Assembly: GCF_003112775.1 (NCBI RefSeq)
Contig: NZ_BFCH01000001.1
Location: 1 to 64,000 of the forward strand
DNA: 64,000 nucleotides
Direction: 5' to 3'
Origin: Mycobacterium montefiorense
Lineage (GTDB): Bacteria > Actinomycetota > Actinomycetes > Mycobacteriales > Mycobacteriaceae
Of the stretch, positions 46,704-58,283 are shown piece by piece. Positions within the stretch are counted from its first letter, which is position 1, and each line of letters opens with the position of its first letter. The notes beneath the pieces were generated by a model. The model did no database searches and was not told the DNA's origin. It was given only the letters and a program-made list of their open reading frames with translations. The position numbers were made by a program, and so were the translations under genes.

Positions 46704-48452
46704 GTGATCACCCGGATGTCCGAGCTATTCCTGCGCACTCTGCGCGACGATCCCGCCGACGCCGAAGTGCCCAGCCATAAGCTGCTCGTTCGCGCCGGAT
46801 ACGTCCGGCAGGTTGCTCCCGGGCTGTACAGCTGGCTGCCGCTGGGGCTGCGGGTGCTGCGCAACATCGAACGCGTTGTCCGCGAGGAGATGAACGCGAT
46901 CGGCGGGCAAGAGATTTTGTTCCCCGGGCTGCTGCCGCGCGCGCCGTACGAGACGACGAATCGGTGGACCGAATACGGCGACGGGGTGTTTCGGGTGCAG
47001 GACCGTCGCGGTAACGACTACATGCTGGCTCCCACACACGAAGAGTTCTTCGCCCTGGCCGTCAAGGGCGAGTACAGCTCCTACAAGGACTTCCCACTGA
47101 CGCTGTACCAAATTCAGATCAAGTACCGCGACGAGGCGCGGCCGCGAGCCGGCATTCTGCGGGCCAGGGAGTTCGTCATGAAGGACTCCTACTCCTTCGA
47201 CACGGATGCCGCCGGGCTCAAAGCGGCCTATCACGCGCACCGGGAGGCCTACCAGCGCATCTTCGACCGGCTACAGGTGCGCTACGTCATCGTGTCGGCG
47301 GTGTCCGGCGCGATGGGCGGTAGTGCCTCCGAGGAGTTCCTGGCGGAGAGCCCGATCGGCGAGGACACCTTTGTGCGTTGTGTGGAGTCGGGTTACGCGG
47401 CGAACGTCGAGGCGGTCATCACCGCGCAGCCCGAAGCCACGCCCATCGACGGGCTGCCCGAGGCGGTTGTGCACGACACCGGCGACACCCCCACGATCGC
47501 CACGCTGGTCGGTTGGGCCAACGGAGCCGGATTGGGCCGCACCGTCACCGCGGCGGACACCCTCAAGAACGTCTTGGTCAAAGTCCGCGCGCCCGGCGCG
47601 GAGTGGGAGCTGCTCGCCATCGGGGTGCCCGGTGACCGCGAGGTCGACGACAAACGGCTGGGCGCGGCCCTCGAGCCGGCCGAATACGAGCTGCTCGGCG
47701 ACGCCGACTTCGCCAAATACCCGTTTCTAGTGAAGGGCTATATCGGCCCGAAAGCATTGCTGGACAACGATGTTCGCTATCTGGTCGACCCGCGGGTGGT
47801 GGACGGGACCAGCTGGATCACCGGGGCCGACGAACCGGGTCGCCATGTCGTCGGGTTGGTGGCCGGCCGTGACTTCATCGCGGACGGCACCATCGAGGCG
47901 GCGGAGGTGCGCGAAGGCGATCCGTCGCCCGACGGGGCCGGCCCGCTGGTGATGGCGCGCGGCATCGAGATCGGGCACATCTTCTCGCTGGGCCGTAAGT
48001 ACACCGATGCGTTCACGGTCGACGTGCTCGGCGAGGACGGCAAGCCGGTGCGATTGACGATGGGCTCCTACGGCATCGGGGTGTCGCGGCTGGTCGCCGT
48101 CGTCGCCGAACAGCAGCACGACGAGCTGGGTTTGCGCTGGCCCGGGTCGATCGCGCCGTTCGATGTGCACCTGGTGATCGCCAACAAAGACCCGCAGGCG
48201 CGCGAAGGTGCCACGACGCTGGCCGGCGACTTGGACCGGCTGGGCCTCGAGGTGCTACTGGATGACCGCCAGTCCTCGCCCGGGGTCAAGTTCAAAGACG
48301 CCGAGCTGCTGGGGATGCCCTGGGTGGTCGTGGTCGGCCGTGGTTGGGCAGACGGCGTGGTGGAGCTGCGCGACCGCTTCGGCGGACAAACGCGTGAGCT
48401 GGCGGCCGGGGACTCGCTGGCCACCGACATCGTGGCGGCCGTGACCGGCTAA
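46704..48452 (+). CDS. proS: Prolyl-tRNA synthetase
   Basis: A 582-residue class II aminoacyl-tRNA synthetase. Motif 1 is [18 protein letters not shown], motif 2 [27 protein letters not shown], and motif 3 SYGIGVSRL. An editing (INS) domain lies around 220-380, with the [18 protein letters not shown] segment. The C-terminal anticodon-binding domain includes [23 protein letters not shown] 46704 gives exactly the M. tuberculosis ProS length. A longer open frame upstream overlaps the fragment on the other strand. Confidence 0.97.
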   Translation: MITRMSELFLRTLRDDPADAEVPSHKLLVRAGYVRQVAPGLYSWLPLGLRVLRNIERVVREEMNAIGGQEILFPGLLPRAPYETTNRWTEYGDGVFRVQDRRGNDYMLAPTHEEFFALAVKGEYSSYKDFPLTLYQIQIKYRDEARPRAGILRAREFVMKDSYSFDTDAAGLKAAYHAHREAYQRIFDRLQVRYVIVSAVSGAMGGSASEEFLAESPIGEDTFVRCVESGYAANVEAVITAQPEATPIDGLPEAVVHDTGDTPTIATLVGWANGAGLGRTVTAADTLKNVLVKVRAPGAEWELLAIGVPGDREVDDKRLGAALEPAEYELLGDADFAKYPFLVKGYIGPKALLDNDVRYLVDPRVVDGTSWITGADEPGRHVVGLVAGRDFIADGTIEAAEVREGDPSPDGAGPLVMARGIEIGHIFSLGRKYTDAFTVDVLGEDGKPVRLTMGSYGIGVSRLVAVVAEQQHDELGLRWPGSIAPFDVHLVIANKDPQAREGATTLAGDLDRLGLEVLLDDRQSSPGVKFKDAELLGMPWVVVVGRGWADGVVELRDRFGGQTRELAAGDSLATDIVAAVTG

Positions 48453-48464
48453 CCGGGAACGCGG

Positions 48465-48911
48465 CTACTCGTTGCCGCCGGGGAAACTGCTCGTGATCGG
48501 CCAGGCGCCCAGGATGCGATTCCATCGGGCACCCAGCACTGCGCTTTGAGTCAGGGCTGTCGAGGCGAACGCACGGTCCTCGGCGGTCTCGGCGTGCTCG
48601 GTTACCGCGCGCCATGCCGTCGCGCCGTCGTTTTCCATCCGCACCGCCAGGCGCGCCGCATCGGCCGGGCTGCCGACCAGCAAGGGCAGCTGATAGCCGG
48701 CGGCGGCGGGCGGGGCCGTCACCTTGCGGGCGGCCAGCATGGCGATCACGTCGTCGCGACGCTGGCGATGCTGCAGCAGCGCCTCGACCACCAAGTCGTT
48801 GACGCTGGGTGGCGACAGCGCGGACACGATGCCGTAGCCGTAGATGGTCGAGTGCTCGACGGCCAGCGCATCGCAGAGCGCGGCGTTGTCGGCGTCAGTG
48901 CCCGAGGTCAT
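48465..48911 (-). CDS. Ferritin-like DUF4439 protein (Rv2844-like)
   Basis: A 148-residue, mostly helical protein. EHSTIYGYGIVSALSP and LLQHRQRRDDVIAML provide E...H and E/H-like residues as in ferritin-like bundles, and DUF4439 proteins have this fold. The ATG at 48911 overlaps the upstream stop (ATGA), so it is translationally coupled to the lipoprotein gene. The function is unknown. It is convergent with proS, 12 bases away. Confidence 0.75.
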   Translation of the reverse strand: MTSGTDADNAALCDALAVEHSTIYGYGIVSALSPPSVNDLVVEALLQHRQRRDDVIAMLAARKVTAPPAAAGYQLPLLVGSPADAARLAVRMENDGATAWRAVTEHAETAEDRAFASTALTQSAVLGARWNRILGAWPITSSFPGGNE

Positions 48912-49435
48912 ATCGACGGGCCTCCGGGTACCAGCGCGACCAGGTAGGACGCCGTGCACGACGCGGCAACCGAGGCGAGCAGCCCCGCCCGATAGCCCGA
49001 CTCGGAGGACACCAGGCGCGCGGCGTCGTCGGCCGAGGTGCGCAGCGCGTTGATCACGTCGGACACCGGGGGTGGGGGCGGCGGCGGACCGGCTGGGGCG
49101 GCCGGGCTGGGGCTGGTCGTCTCGCTCGACGAGGCGGTGAGCTTGCCGGCGGCCCGGGAGATCTCGGTGGACAGCGCGCGGGCGTGTGCGGCGCGCTGGT
49201 TCGCCACCACCGACAGCGCGGCCGCGATTTGCGGCGCAACGCCGACGGCCGCGGCGGCGGCACCGGCCAGCGCGCTGTCGCGTCTGGCTTGGTCTAAGGG
49301 CCCCAGCAGCTGTTCGACCGCGGGGTGTTTGGGCGGGGATTCGCCGCAGGCGGAGACCACCACTGCGAGCGCAGCAAGGGCGGCACCCCCGGCGAGCACA
49401 CCCCGCCTGCTGGTGACGGGTACTGCGCTAGGCAC
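48908..49435 (-). CDS. Ala-rich lipoprotein (Rv2843-like)
   Basis: A 175-residue exported lipoprotein. The twin-arginine-like start TSRRGVLAGGAALAALAVVVSAC ends in a lipobox with Cys30. Most of the mature chain is Ala-rich helical, interrupted by a Pro tract (PPPPPPP, about 117-123). It is coupled to the DUF4439 gene by an ATGA overlap, which suggests the two proteins work together. The function is unknown. Confidence 0.75.
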   Translation of the reverse strand: MPSAVPVTSRRGVLAGGAALAALAVVVSACGESPPKHPAVEQLLGPLDQARRDSALAGAAAAAVGVAPQIAAALSVVANQRAAHARALSTEISRAAGKLTASSSETTSPSPAAPAGPPPPPPPVSDVINALRTSADDAARLVSSESGYRAGLLASVAASCTASYLVALVPGGPSI

Positions 49436-49650
49436 AGCAACATCCTGCCATTGGAACCGATGCGGGCATGATGCCAGGACCTCGACCTACGCGATCACCT
49501 CGTCGTACGCGATTCCTGGCGTATCGTTAGTGGCTGGTTCTCGCGGAACGGCAGCTGTTGGGCTCCACCGGGACGCGGGGAGCCGCCCGAAGATGAATGG
49601 GCGGCGACATCACGCCAGATGACCGGACAACTCAAGATGAGGAGCTCGCC

Positions 49651-50184
49651 GTGGCCACCGGGCTACCGTCGCAGACGCAGGTGATCGAGCTACTCGGTGG
49701 AGAGTTCGCGCGCGCTGGCTATGAAATCGAAGACGTGGTCATCGATCCGCGGGTGCGTCCACCTCGGATCACGGTGATTGCCGACGGGGACACCGCTCTC
49801 GACTTGGACGCGGTCGCCGCGCTGTCGCGTTCGGCGTCGGCTCTGCTGGACGAGCTGGACGGTATCGACGACCAGTATGTTCTCGAGGTCAGCTCACCGG
49901 GCGTGCAGCGCCCCCTGACGAGCGAGAAACACTTCCGCCGCGCGCGTGGCCGCAAGGTCGAGATGGAGTTGTCGGACGGATCGCAATTGACCGGCCGGGT
50001 GGGGGAGACTGGCGCCGACGCGGTGGCGCTGGTGGTCCGCAATGGCCGCGACTGGGCGGTGCGGGAGATCCCGCTCGTCGATATCGCGAAGGCTATTGTC
50101 CAGGTTGAGTTTTCGTCGCCATCGGCAGCCGAGCTGGATCTGGCGGGCGCGGGTGAGTCCCGGAGGACGGAGGCCGGAGCATGA
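49651..50184 (+). CDS. rimP: Ribosome maturation factor RimP
   Basis: A 177-residue protein needed for 30S maturation. [17 protein letters not shown] and [27 protein letters not shown] are diagnostic, followed by an SH3-like C-terminal domain. The start is GTG 49651, with GAGGAG 6 bases upstream. A longer frame from 49597 lacks similarity. Its stop overlaps the nusA ATG (ATGA). The 215-base region upstream is divergent with the lipoprotein gene and shows only a weak TATCGT -10 candidate near 49522. Confidence 0.94.
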   Translation: MATGLPSQTQVIELLGGEFARAGYEIEDVVIDPRVRPPRITVIADGDTALDLDAVAALSRSASALLDELDGIDDQYVLEVSSPGVQRPLTSEKHFRRARGRKVEMELSDGSQLTGRVGETGADAVALVVRNGRDWAVREIPLVDIAKAIVQVEFSSPSAAELDLAGAGESRRTEAGA

Positions 50185-51236
50185 ATATCGACATGGCTGC
50201 GTTGCACGCCATCGAGGTGGACCGGGGTATCTCGGTCAATGAACTCCTCGAGACGATCAAGTCAGCGTTGCTGACCGCGTACCGGCACACCCAGGGCCAC
50301 CAGAACGATGCGCGCATCGAGATCGACCGCAAGACCGGTGTCGTGAAGGTGATGGCGCGCGAGGTGGACGAAGACGGCAACGTCATCAGCGAATGGGACG
50401 ACACCCCCGAGGGTTTCGGTCGCATCGCAGCAACCACCGCACGGCAGGTGATGCTGCAGCGCTTCCGCGATGCCGAAAACGAGCGCACCTACGGCGAGTT
50501 CTCCACCCGCGAGGGCGAAATCGTCGCCGGCGTGATTCAGCGTGACAGCCGGGCGAACGCCCGTGGTCTGATCGTCGTGCGGATGGGCAGTGAAACCAAG
50601 GCATCCGAGGGCGTCATCCCGGCGGCCGAACAGGTCCCCGGCGAGAGCTACGAGCACGGCAACCGGGTGCGCTGTTACGTGGTCGGTGTGACGCGGGGTT
50701 CACGGGAGCCGCTGATCACGTTGTCCCGTACCCACCCCAATCTGGTGCGCAAATTGTTCTCGCTGGAAGTCCCCGAGATCGCCGACGGGTCGGTGGAGAT
50801 CGTGGCCGTGGCCCGCGAGGCGGGGCACCGCTCCAAGATCGCGGTCGCGTCGCGGGTGTCCGGCCTGAACGCAAAGGGCGCTTGCATCGGGCCGATGGGG
50901 CAGCGGGTCCGCAACGTGATGAGCGAGCTGTCCGGGGAGAAGATCGACATCATCGACTTCGACGAGGACCCGGCCCGTTTCGTCGCCAACGCGTTGTCGC
51001 CCGCCAAAGTGGTGTCGGTGTCGGTCATCGACCAGTCCGCACGCGCCGCCCGCGTGGTGGTGCCCGACTTCCAGTTGTCGCTGGCCATCGGCAAGGAGGG
51101 GCAGAACGCGCGGCTGGCCGCCCGGCTCACCGGATGGCGTATCGACATCCGCGGCGATTCACCCGCGAGTGCCGGAGAGCATCCGGAGGACCAGCCGGAA
51201 CACGGTGCCAGCCAGCCGATGGCGCACGACCACTAA
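50181..51236 (+). CDS. nusA: Transcription termination/antitermination factor NusA
   Basis: A 351-residue RNA polymerase-associated factor. The N-terminal domain binds RNAP. An S1 domain (about 110-180) is followed by two KH domains with [21 protein letters not shown] and [20 protein letters not shown], the GxxG loops for RNA. The ATG overlaps the rimP stop. It lacks the acidic repeats found in E. coli NusA, as usual in actinobacteria. Confidence 0.97.
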   Translation: MNIDMAALHAIEVDRGISVNELLETIKSALLTAYRHTQGHQNDARIEIDRKTGVVKVMAREVDEDGNVISEWDDTPEGFGRIAATTARQVMLQRFRDAENERTYGEFSTREGEIVAGVIQRDSRANARGLIVVRMGSETKASEGVIPAAEQVPGESYEHGNRVRCYVVGVTRGSREPLITLSRTHPNLVRKLFSLEVPEIADGSVEIVAVAREAGHRSKIAVASRVSGLNAKGACIGPMGQRVRNVMSELSGEKIDIIDFDEDPARFVANALSPAKVVSVSVIDQSARAARVVVPDFQLSLAIGKEGQNARLAARLTGWRIDIRGDSPASAGEHPEDQPEHGASQPMAHDH

Positions 51237-51310
51237 CTCGCATAACCAGTGTGCGTGCTGCGCACCCGCGGGTGGTTCTGACCATCGGTTCCGTGACGCT
51301 AGACTGAGCC

Positions 51311-51673
51311 GTGATCCAGCGCGAGCCTTCGGCCTTGGCGCACAGACAAACGGGTGGACCCGTGCGGACGTGTGTCGGGTGCCGAAAGCGAGAGTTGGCC
51401 GTCGAATTGCTCCGAGTTGTGGCTGTGTCTACTGGGAACGGCGAATACGCCGTAATCGTTGACACGGCGACTAGCCTGCCGGGGCGGGGTGCTTGGCTGC
51501 ATCCCGTATCGCGGTGCGTACACGAGGCGGTTCGCCGGCGGGCTTTCACCAAAGCGCTGCGCATCGACCGTCCACCGGACACAACCGCGTTGGTCGAGCA
51601 TCTACAGGTGCTCGACTCGCCCGGCAACAGAACAGGTAGCGAAGAACATGAGCACACCGTGAAGTCCCGATGA
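51311..51673 (+). CDS. YlxR-family RNA-binding protein (DUF448)
   Basis: A 120-residue protein with the YlxR signatures PVRTCVGCRKRE and GRGAWLHPVSRCVHEAVRRRAFTKAL. YlxR sits between nusA and infB in most bacteria, as here, and is thought to bind RNA or RNase P. The start is GTG 51311. The C-terminal 20 residues are polar and variable. It corresponds to Rv2840c. Confidence 0.9.
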   Translation: MIQREPSALAHRQTGGPVRTCVGCRKRELAVELLRVVAVSTGNGEYAVIVDTATSLPGRGAWLHPVSRCVHEAVRRRAFTKALRIDRPPDTTALVEHLQVLDSPGNRTGSEEHEHTVKSR

Positions 51674-51736
51674 CCATGCGTCATAGCTAAACCCGAGGCG
51701 CGGCCCACGACTGTCGCCTCTTAGACAGGAGATGTA

Positions 51737-54483
51737 GTGGCAGGTAAGGCCCGCGTACACGAGTTGGCCAAGGAACTCGGTGTTACCAGTAAGGAAGTTC
51801 TCGCCCGGCTGAATGATCAGGGCGAATTCGTTAAATCCGCATCCTCGACCGTAGAGGCGCCGGTTGCTCGCCGATTGCGCGAGTCCTTTGGCGGCAATAA
51901 GCCCGCGGCCGCGAATAAGAGCGCCGCGAAGAGCCCGGACCGGTCGCTCGACCAGGCCCTGGACAAGGCGATTCAAAAGCCCTCCGGTAACGGTGCGGCG
52001 GCTGCCGCTCCCGCGAAGCCTGCTGACGCCGGCGCAGCGGCTACCGCAGCCCCGGCTTCCCCCGCCCCGCCGGCTGAAACTCCCGCGGCGCCGATGCCCG
52101 CGCCCAGATGGCCCGCCCCGTCGCCCGCGGCGCGCCCGTCGGCTCCGTCACCCGGTGAGCCGAAACCGCCGGCGCAGCCACCCGGCCAGCAGCCGCCGCC
52201 TCCAGGTGCGACACCCGGTCCGCGACCCGGCCCGATCCCCAAGCCGGCCGCACGTACCCCGCGCGTCGGCAACAACCCGTTCTCGTCGGCGCAGCCTGTC
52301 GACCGACCGATCCCGCGGCCGCAGGCGCCGCGTCCGGGCGCGCCCAGGCCCGGCGCGCCTCGGCCGGGCGGTGCGTCGCCCGGCAGCATGCCGCCCCGTC
52401 CCGGTGGTGGCGGCGGCGGGTTCCGTGGCCCCGCACGTTCCGGCGGTGGCGGTCCGCGTCCCGGTGGTGGCGGTCGGCCCGGCGGTCCCGGCGGTGGCCG
52501 CGACGGTGGTGGCGGCGGTAACTACCGCGGTGGCGGTGGCGGCGGCGTCGGTGCCGCGCCCGGCGGTGCGGCCGGCGCGTTCGGCCGTCCCGGTGGCGCT
52601 CCCCGGCGCGGTCGTAAGTCGAAGCGGGCAAAACGCGCCGAGTACGAGAACATGCAGGCGCCGGTTATCGGTGGCGTGCGGTTGCCGCACGGCAACGGCG
52701 AGACCATCCGGCTGGCCCGCGGCGCATCGCTGAGCGATTTCGCGGACAAGATCAACGCGAACCCGGCCTCGCTGGTGCAGGCGCTGTTCAACCTCGGTGA
52801 GATGGTCACGGCCACGCAGTCCGTCGGCGATGAGACGCTCGAGCTGCTGGGCAGCGAGATGAACTACGTCGTCCAGGTCGTCAGCCCGGAGGACGAGGAC
52901 CGTGAGCTGCTGGAGTCGTTCGACCTGACCTATGGCGAGGACGAGGGCGGCGAGGAAGACCTGCAGACCCGCCCGCCGGTCGTGACCGTGATGGGTCACG
53001 TCGACCACGGTAAAACCCGGCTGCTGGACACTATCCGTAATGCCAGCGTCCGCGAGGGCGAGGCCGGTGGCATCACCCAGCACATCGGCGCCTACCAGGT
53101 CGGAGTCGACTTCGAGGGCAACGAGCGGCTGATCACCTTCATCGACACCCCGGGTCACGAGGCGTTCACCGCCATGCGTGCCCGCGGTGCGAAGGCCACC
53201 GACATCGCGATCTTGGTGGTCGCCGCCGACGACGGCGTGATGCCGCAGACGGTAGAGGCGATCAACCATGCGCAGGCGGCCGACGTGCCGATCGTGGTCG
53301 CGGTCAACAAGATTGACAAGGAAGGTGCCGACCCGGCCAAGATTCGCGGCCAGCTCACCGAATACGGTTTGGTAGCAGAGGATTTCGGTGGCGACACGAT
53401 GTTCGTCGACATTTCTGCCAAGCAGGGCACCAACATCGAGGCGCTAGAGGAAGCGGTGCTGCTGACCGCCGATGCCGCTTTGGACCTGCGGGCCAACCCC
53501 GACATGGAGGCCCAGGGTGTGGCGATCGAGGCACACCTGGATCGCGGTCGCGGACCGGTTGCCACCGTGCTGATCCAGCGCGGCACGCTGCGGGTCGGTG
53601 ACTCAATCGTCGCCGGCGACGCCTACGGCCGGGTTCGACGCATGGTCGACGAGCATGGTGAGGACGTCCACGAGGCTCTTCCCTCGCGGCCGGTCCAGGT
53701 CATCGGTTTCACCTCGGTGCCCGGCGCCGGTGACAATCTGCTGGTGGTCGACGAGGACCGCATCGCCCGCCAAATCGCCGACCGGCGCAGCGCCCGCAAG
53801 CGCAACGCCTTGGCCGCGCGATCGCGCAAGCGGATCAGCCTGGAGGACCTGGACTCGGCGCTGAAGGAGACCAGCCAGCTGAACCTGATCCTCAAGGGCG
53901 ACAACGCCGGTACCGTCGAGGCGCTGGAAGAGGCCCTGATGGGAATCGAGATCGACGACGAGGTGGAGCTGCGTGTCATCGACCGCGGTGTCGGTGGCAT
54001 CACCGAGACCAACGTCAACCTGGCGTCGGCCTCGGACGCGGTGATCATCGGCTTCAACGTGCGCGCCGAAGGCAAGGCGACGGAGCTGGCCAACCGCGAA
54101 GGCGTGGACATCCGGTACTACTCGGTGATCTACCAGGCGATCGACGAGATCGAGAAGGCCCTGCGCGGCATGCTCAAGCCGATCTACGAGGAGAACGAGC
54201 TGGGCCGTGCCGAGATCCGGGCGATCTTCCGGTCCTCCAAGGTCGGCATCATCGCCGGCTGCTTGATCACCTCCGGCATCGTGCGCCGTAACGCCAAGGC
54301 CCGGTTGCTACGCGACAACATCGTGGTGGCTGAGAACTTGACGATCTCCTCGCTGCGCCGTGAGAAGGACGACGTGACCGAGGTCCGCGACGGCTTCGAA
54401 TGCGGTATGACGCTTACCTATTCCGACATCAAGGAAGGCGATGTCATCGAGTCCTTCGAGCTCGTCGAGAAGGAGCGCACCTG

Positions 54484-54484
<1 letters not shown>
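51737..54484 (+). CDS. infB: Translation initiation factor IF-2
   Basis: A 915-residue GTPase that brings initiator tRNA to the 30S subunit. The N-terminal IF2_N helix ([19 protein letters not shown]) is followed by a long low-complexity Pro/Ala then Gly/Arg-rich region (about 50-300). The G domain has [14 protein letters not shown] (G1), DTPGHEAF (G3) and VAVNKIDK (G4). The C-terminal domains end in [10 protein letters not shown]. The start is GTG 51737 after AGGAGA. The stop overlaps rbfA by one base (TGATG). Confidence 0.97.
52380..52610 (+). repeat. Gly/Arg-codon low-complexity tract inside infB
   Basis: Repeated GGY/CGY codons encode GGGG/GGRG-type runs in the IF-2 N-terminal linker. 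The tract is extremely G+C-rich with imperfect internal repeats. It is likely variable in length between strains, as is typical of mycobacterial IF-2. Confidence 0.6.
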
Positions 54485-55966
<1,482 letters not shown>

Positions 55967-55973
55967 GGCTGGG

Positions 55974-56555
55974 TTAGAACGCCCAGCTTCCCATGGATTG
56001 CAGGACGAATCCGTGGTCCCCGCTGGTGGTGTCCAGGCAGGCGATGAGATTGTCAGCGCCCACCGCGCAGGTGACGTTGAGGTACGACAGTTTCTGTCCG
56101 GTGGCTAATGTCTTGCCGCCGTGCGGCAAAGCCGCCGGACTGCCGCCGCATCCGCCGTAGGACATCCGGCTCAATTCGTAGCCGGGGCCCTTGAAATTCA
56201 CCGAGCCCTCCACGCAGTCGCCCGGTTTCGGATGACCGCCTCCGGGAAAGGTAATGTCGTCCATTCCGGGCACTTCGCCATTGCACTTAATGTCTTGTGA
56301 CGGTTGTGGCGCGGGCGCCGGTCCGCCGTAGAAGTCGCACACCACCGAGTTTGGGGCCGAGAAAATTACCCGCGGTGCGTTACCCGGTAGCGACGTCGCG
56401 ATATACCCTTCGGCCGGAACTGCAGTGAATCCGTCGAGATTGGGAAATCGCGGTGGCGGCTGCGCGGCCGCGTGCTGCCCGGACGTGATTGCGGCTGCGA
56501 ATATCACGGTCAGGACGCCGAGAACCCGCAATACGAGGTCGATAACAATGCGCAT
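55974..56555 (-). CDS. Secreted six-cysteine protein of unknown function
   Basis: A 193-residue exported protein. The signal peptide covers about 1-31 (hydrophobic RVLGVLTVIFAAAITSG, cut near AAAQ). The mature part has six Cys (SVVCDF, IKCNG, GDCVEG, GGCGGS, VTCAVG, IACLD), enough for three disulfides, and Gly/Pro-rich loops. I do not recognise the family with confidence. It follows nrnA convergently, where M. tuberculosis has dinF. A good AGGAGGAATC ribosome-binding site precedes the ATG. Confidence 0.75.
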   Translation of the reverse strand: MRIVIDLVLRVLGVLTVIFAAAITSGQHAAAQPPPRFPNLDGFTAVPAEGYIATSLPGNAPRVIFSAPNSVVCDFYGGPAPAPQPSQDIKCNGEVPGMDDITFPGGGHPKPGDCVEGSVNFKGPGYELSRMSYGGCGGSPAALPHGGKTLATGQKLSYLNVTCAVGADNLIACLDTTSGDHGFVLQSMGSWAF

Positions 56556-56749
56556 CGATTCCTCCTGCCCTGGGAGAATAGTTTCGGGTCGCTGTTGGGA
56601 TCGTATTGGCTATTGGCCCGCGTGGCGATCAAAAGTTTCGCGGCACAGGGCAACGGCATATAGAACGAAATAGCGGCGATTTTCGCAACGTGGGCCCGTT
56701 ATTGTCTGGTTCCCCGAGCAAGTCAATTCGGCCAAGGCGCCGACCACCG

Positions 56750-57499
56750 CTAACGGACTTGGGCCCGGCCGCGCTGCAGTACTGCCTCGCGGTTGGCGGC
56801 AATGTCGTCGCCGGTGGTCCGGAATTGCCTGGCCGCCATGGCTTCCAGCCAGAGCCCCTCGCTGGTCTGCGACTCGTCGATGCGGTGGTAGGAGGCCAGC
56901 AACGCGCGCACCGCGTCCTGATTGTTGCCGACGATCGACGCGGCCACCCGGCGTGCGGTTGCAAGCAGCTGGTCGTGCGGCACCACCTCGGTGGCCAGCC
57001 CGGCCCGCAGCGCGTCGGCGGCCGACAGATAGTCCCCGGTGAGGCTCATGCGGCGGGCCAGGCCGATGCCCAGCTTCTGCGGTAGCCGCACGGACAGGCC
57101 CCAGGTGGGCAGCAGGCCCACCCGGGCGTGGGTGTCGGCGAAGCGGGCCTGCTCCGAGGCGATCACGATGTCGCAATACAGCACCAGCTCCAGCCCGCCG
57201 GTGACCGCGGCGCCGTTGATCGCGCCGATCACCGGCTTGGTCATCGACGGCCACCGCGGCGAGATGTCCGGCAGTGCGGCGGAACCACCCAGCTCTTTGA
57301 GGTCGAGCCCGGCGCAAAAGACCGGGTCGGCGCCGGTGAGGATGACGACGTCCACGTCGTCATCGGTTTCGGCCTCGCTCAGCGCCCCGAAGAACCGATC
57401 TCGCAGCGCCGAGGACAGCGCATTGCGCGATTGCGGCCGGTTGAGGGTCAGGGTGCGCACCCGCTCCTCGGTCGTGATCAGCAGAATGTCGTCGCTCAT
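56750..57499 (-). CDS. echA16: Enoyl-CoA hydratase EchA16
   Basis: A 249-residue crotonase-fold protein, near-identical in layout to Rv2831. The oxyanion-hole strands are FCAGLDLKELGG and INGAAVTGGLELVLYCD. The second catalytic acid position corresponds to ADTHARVGLLPTWGLS, where Glu is replaced. Hydratase activity is therefore not certain, and an isomerase or other crotonase role is possible. The ATG at 57499 is chosen over an upstream extension. In M. tuberculosis dinF and ugpABCE separate it from nrnA. Here only the secreted protein does. Confidence 0.9.
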   Translation of the reverse strand: MSDDILLITTEERVRTLTLNRPQSRNALSSALRDRFFGALSEAETDDDVDVVILTGADPVFCAGLDLKELGGSAALPDISPRWPSMTKPVIGAINGAAVTGGLELVLYCDIVIASEQARFADTHARVGLLPTWGLSVRLPQKLGIGLARRMSLTGDYLSAADALRAGLATEVVPHDQLLATARRVAASIVGNNQDAVRALLASYHRIDESQTSEGLWLEAMAARQFRTTGDDIAANREAVLQRGRAQVR

Positions 57500-57607
57500 G
57501 GCATCACCGTAGAGGGTCGCGATAGGCCTCAATGCGGTCGGCCGGGTGTGCACCGCTGTTTCGGGGCCGGCCCCACCGGTGCGCCAGACGCTCGGCCCCA
57601 CCACGGA

Positions 57608-58120
57608 TCAAATGGACGCGTTCTCGAGCTCGGCGAGCCGGGCCTCGAGTTCGGCCAGCCGGCCACGGAGCGCCCGCTCTTCGCTACGGCGCTCGGTCAC
57701 CTCACGCATGATCGCGGATATTCCGACGATGCGACCGTCGTCGCGCTGCAGAAGGGCGACACTGAATTCGATCGACAGCCGGTGTCCGTCCCGGTGAGTT
57801 GCGGGCACGCTCAGTAACTTGTCGCCGTATCGGGTTTGCCCGGTGGCCATCGTTTGGTGATAGCCGTCCCAGTGTCGCTTACGCAGCTTTGTCGGGATGA
57901 TGATGTCGAGGCTTTGTCCGATCGCCTCTGACGCCGAGAAGCCAAATATGCGTTGCGCCCCGTTGTTCCATAACCGGATCGCCCCGTTCGCGTCACATAC
58001 CACCAGAGCCTCTGGTGTCGCGGCCACGACGGCCTGGGCAAGCCATTCATCAGTCATCTTCTCGTCCGTGGCGCGCGAGTAAGCCTGCGGCTGGGCAAGG
58101 TCTGTGTCTGGGCTGTTCAC
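57608..58120 (-). CDS. Single PAS-domain sensor protein with C-terminal coiled coil
   Basis: A 170-residue cytosolic protein. One PAS domain (about 27-140) has VVCDANGAIRLWNNGAQRIFGFSASEAIGQSLDIIIP and PAC motif DGRIVGISAIMREVTERR. A leucine-zipper-like helix at 146-166 (RLAELEARLAELE) follows. There is no kinase, cyclase or DNA-binding domain. The PAS type is of the PAS-9/redox or small-ligand class. The start is GTG 58120 after GGAAGGA. It diverges from the LysR gene of the oxalate module across a repeat-containing promoter region. Confidence 0.82.
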   Translation of the reverse strand: MNSPDTDLAQPQAYSRATDEKMTDEWLAQAVVAATPEALVVCDANGAIRLWNNGAQRIFGFSASEAIGQSLDIIIPTKLRKRHWDGYHQTMATGQTRYGDKLLSVPATHRDGHRLSIEFSVALLQRDDGRIVGISAIMREVTERRSEERALRGRLAELEARLAELENASI

Positions 58121-58195
58121 ATTTTTTCCTTCCTATGACGCAACCGGCGATGGATGAGGACCCCCAGTGAACGGGGCCCCTACTGGCGAGTAGTC

Positions 58196-58218
58196 TACTG
58201 CATAATGCATACTGCATA
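58196..58218. promoter_or_regulatory. Direct-repeat operator candidate, PAS/LysR divergent promoter
   Basis: TACTGCATA occurs at 58196-58204 and 58210-58218 with ATGCA between, a 14-base period. The block continues to CAGT at 58219-58222, so ACTG...CAGT brackets it. It is AT-rich and lies between divergent genes, where LysR regulators normally bind. Confidence 0.5.
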
Positions 58219-58283
58219 CAGTGTGAATGAATGATGACGCCAAGCCTCAATACGGCGCTGTTGGCAGGCGAGGAGGAGCCTTC

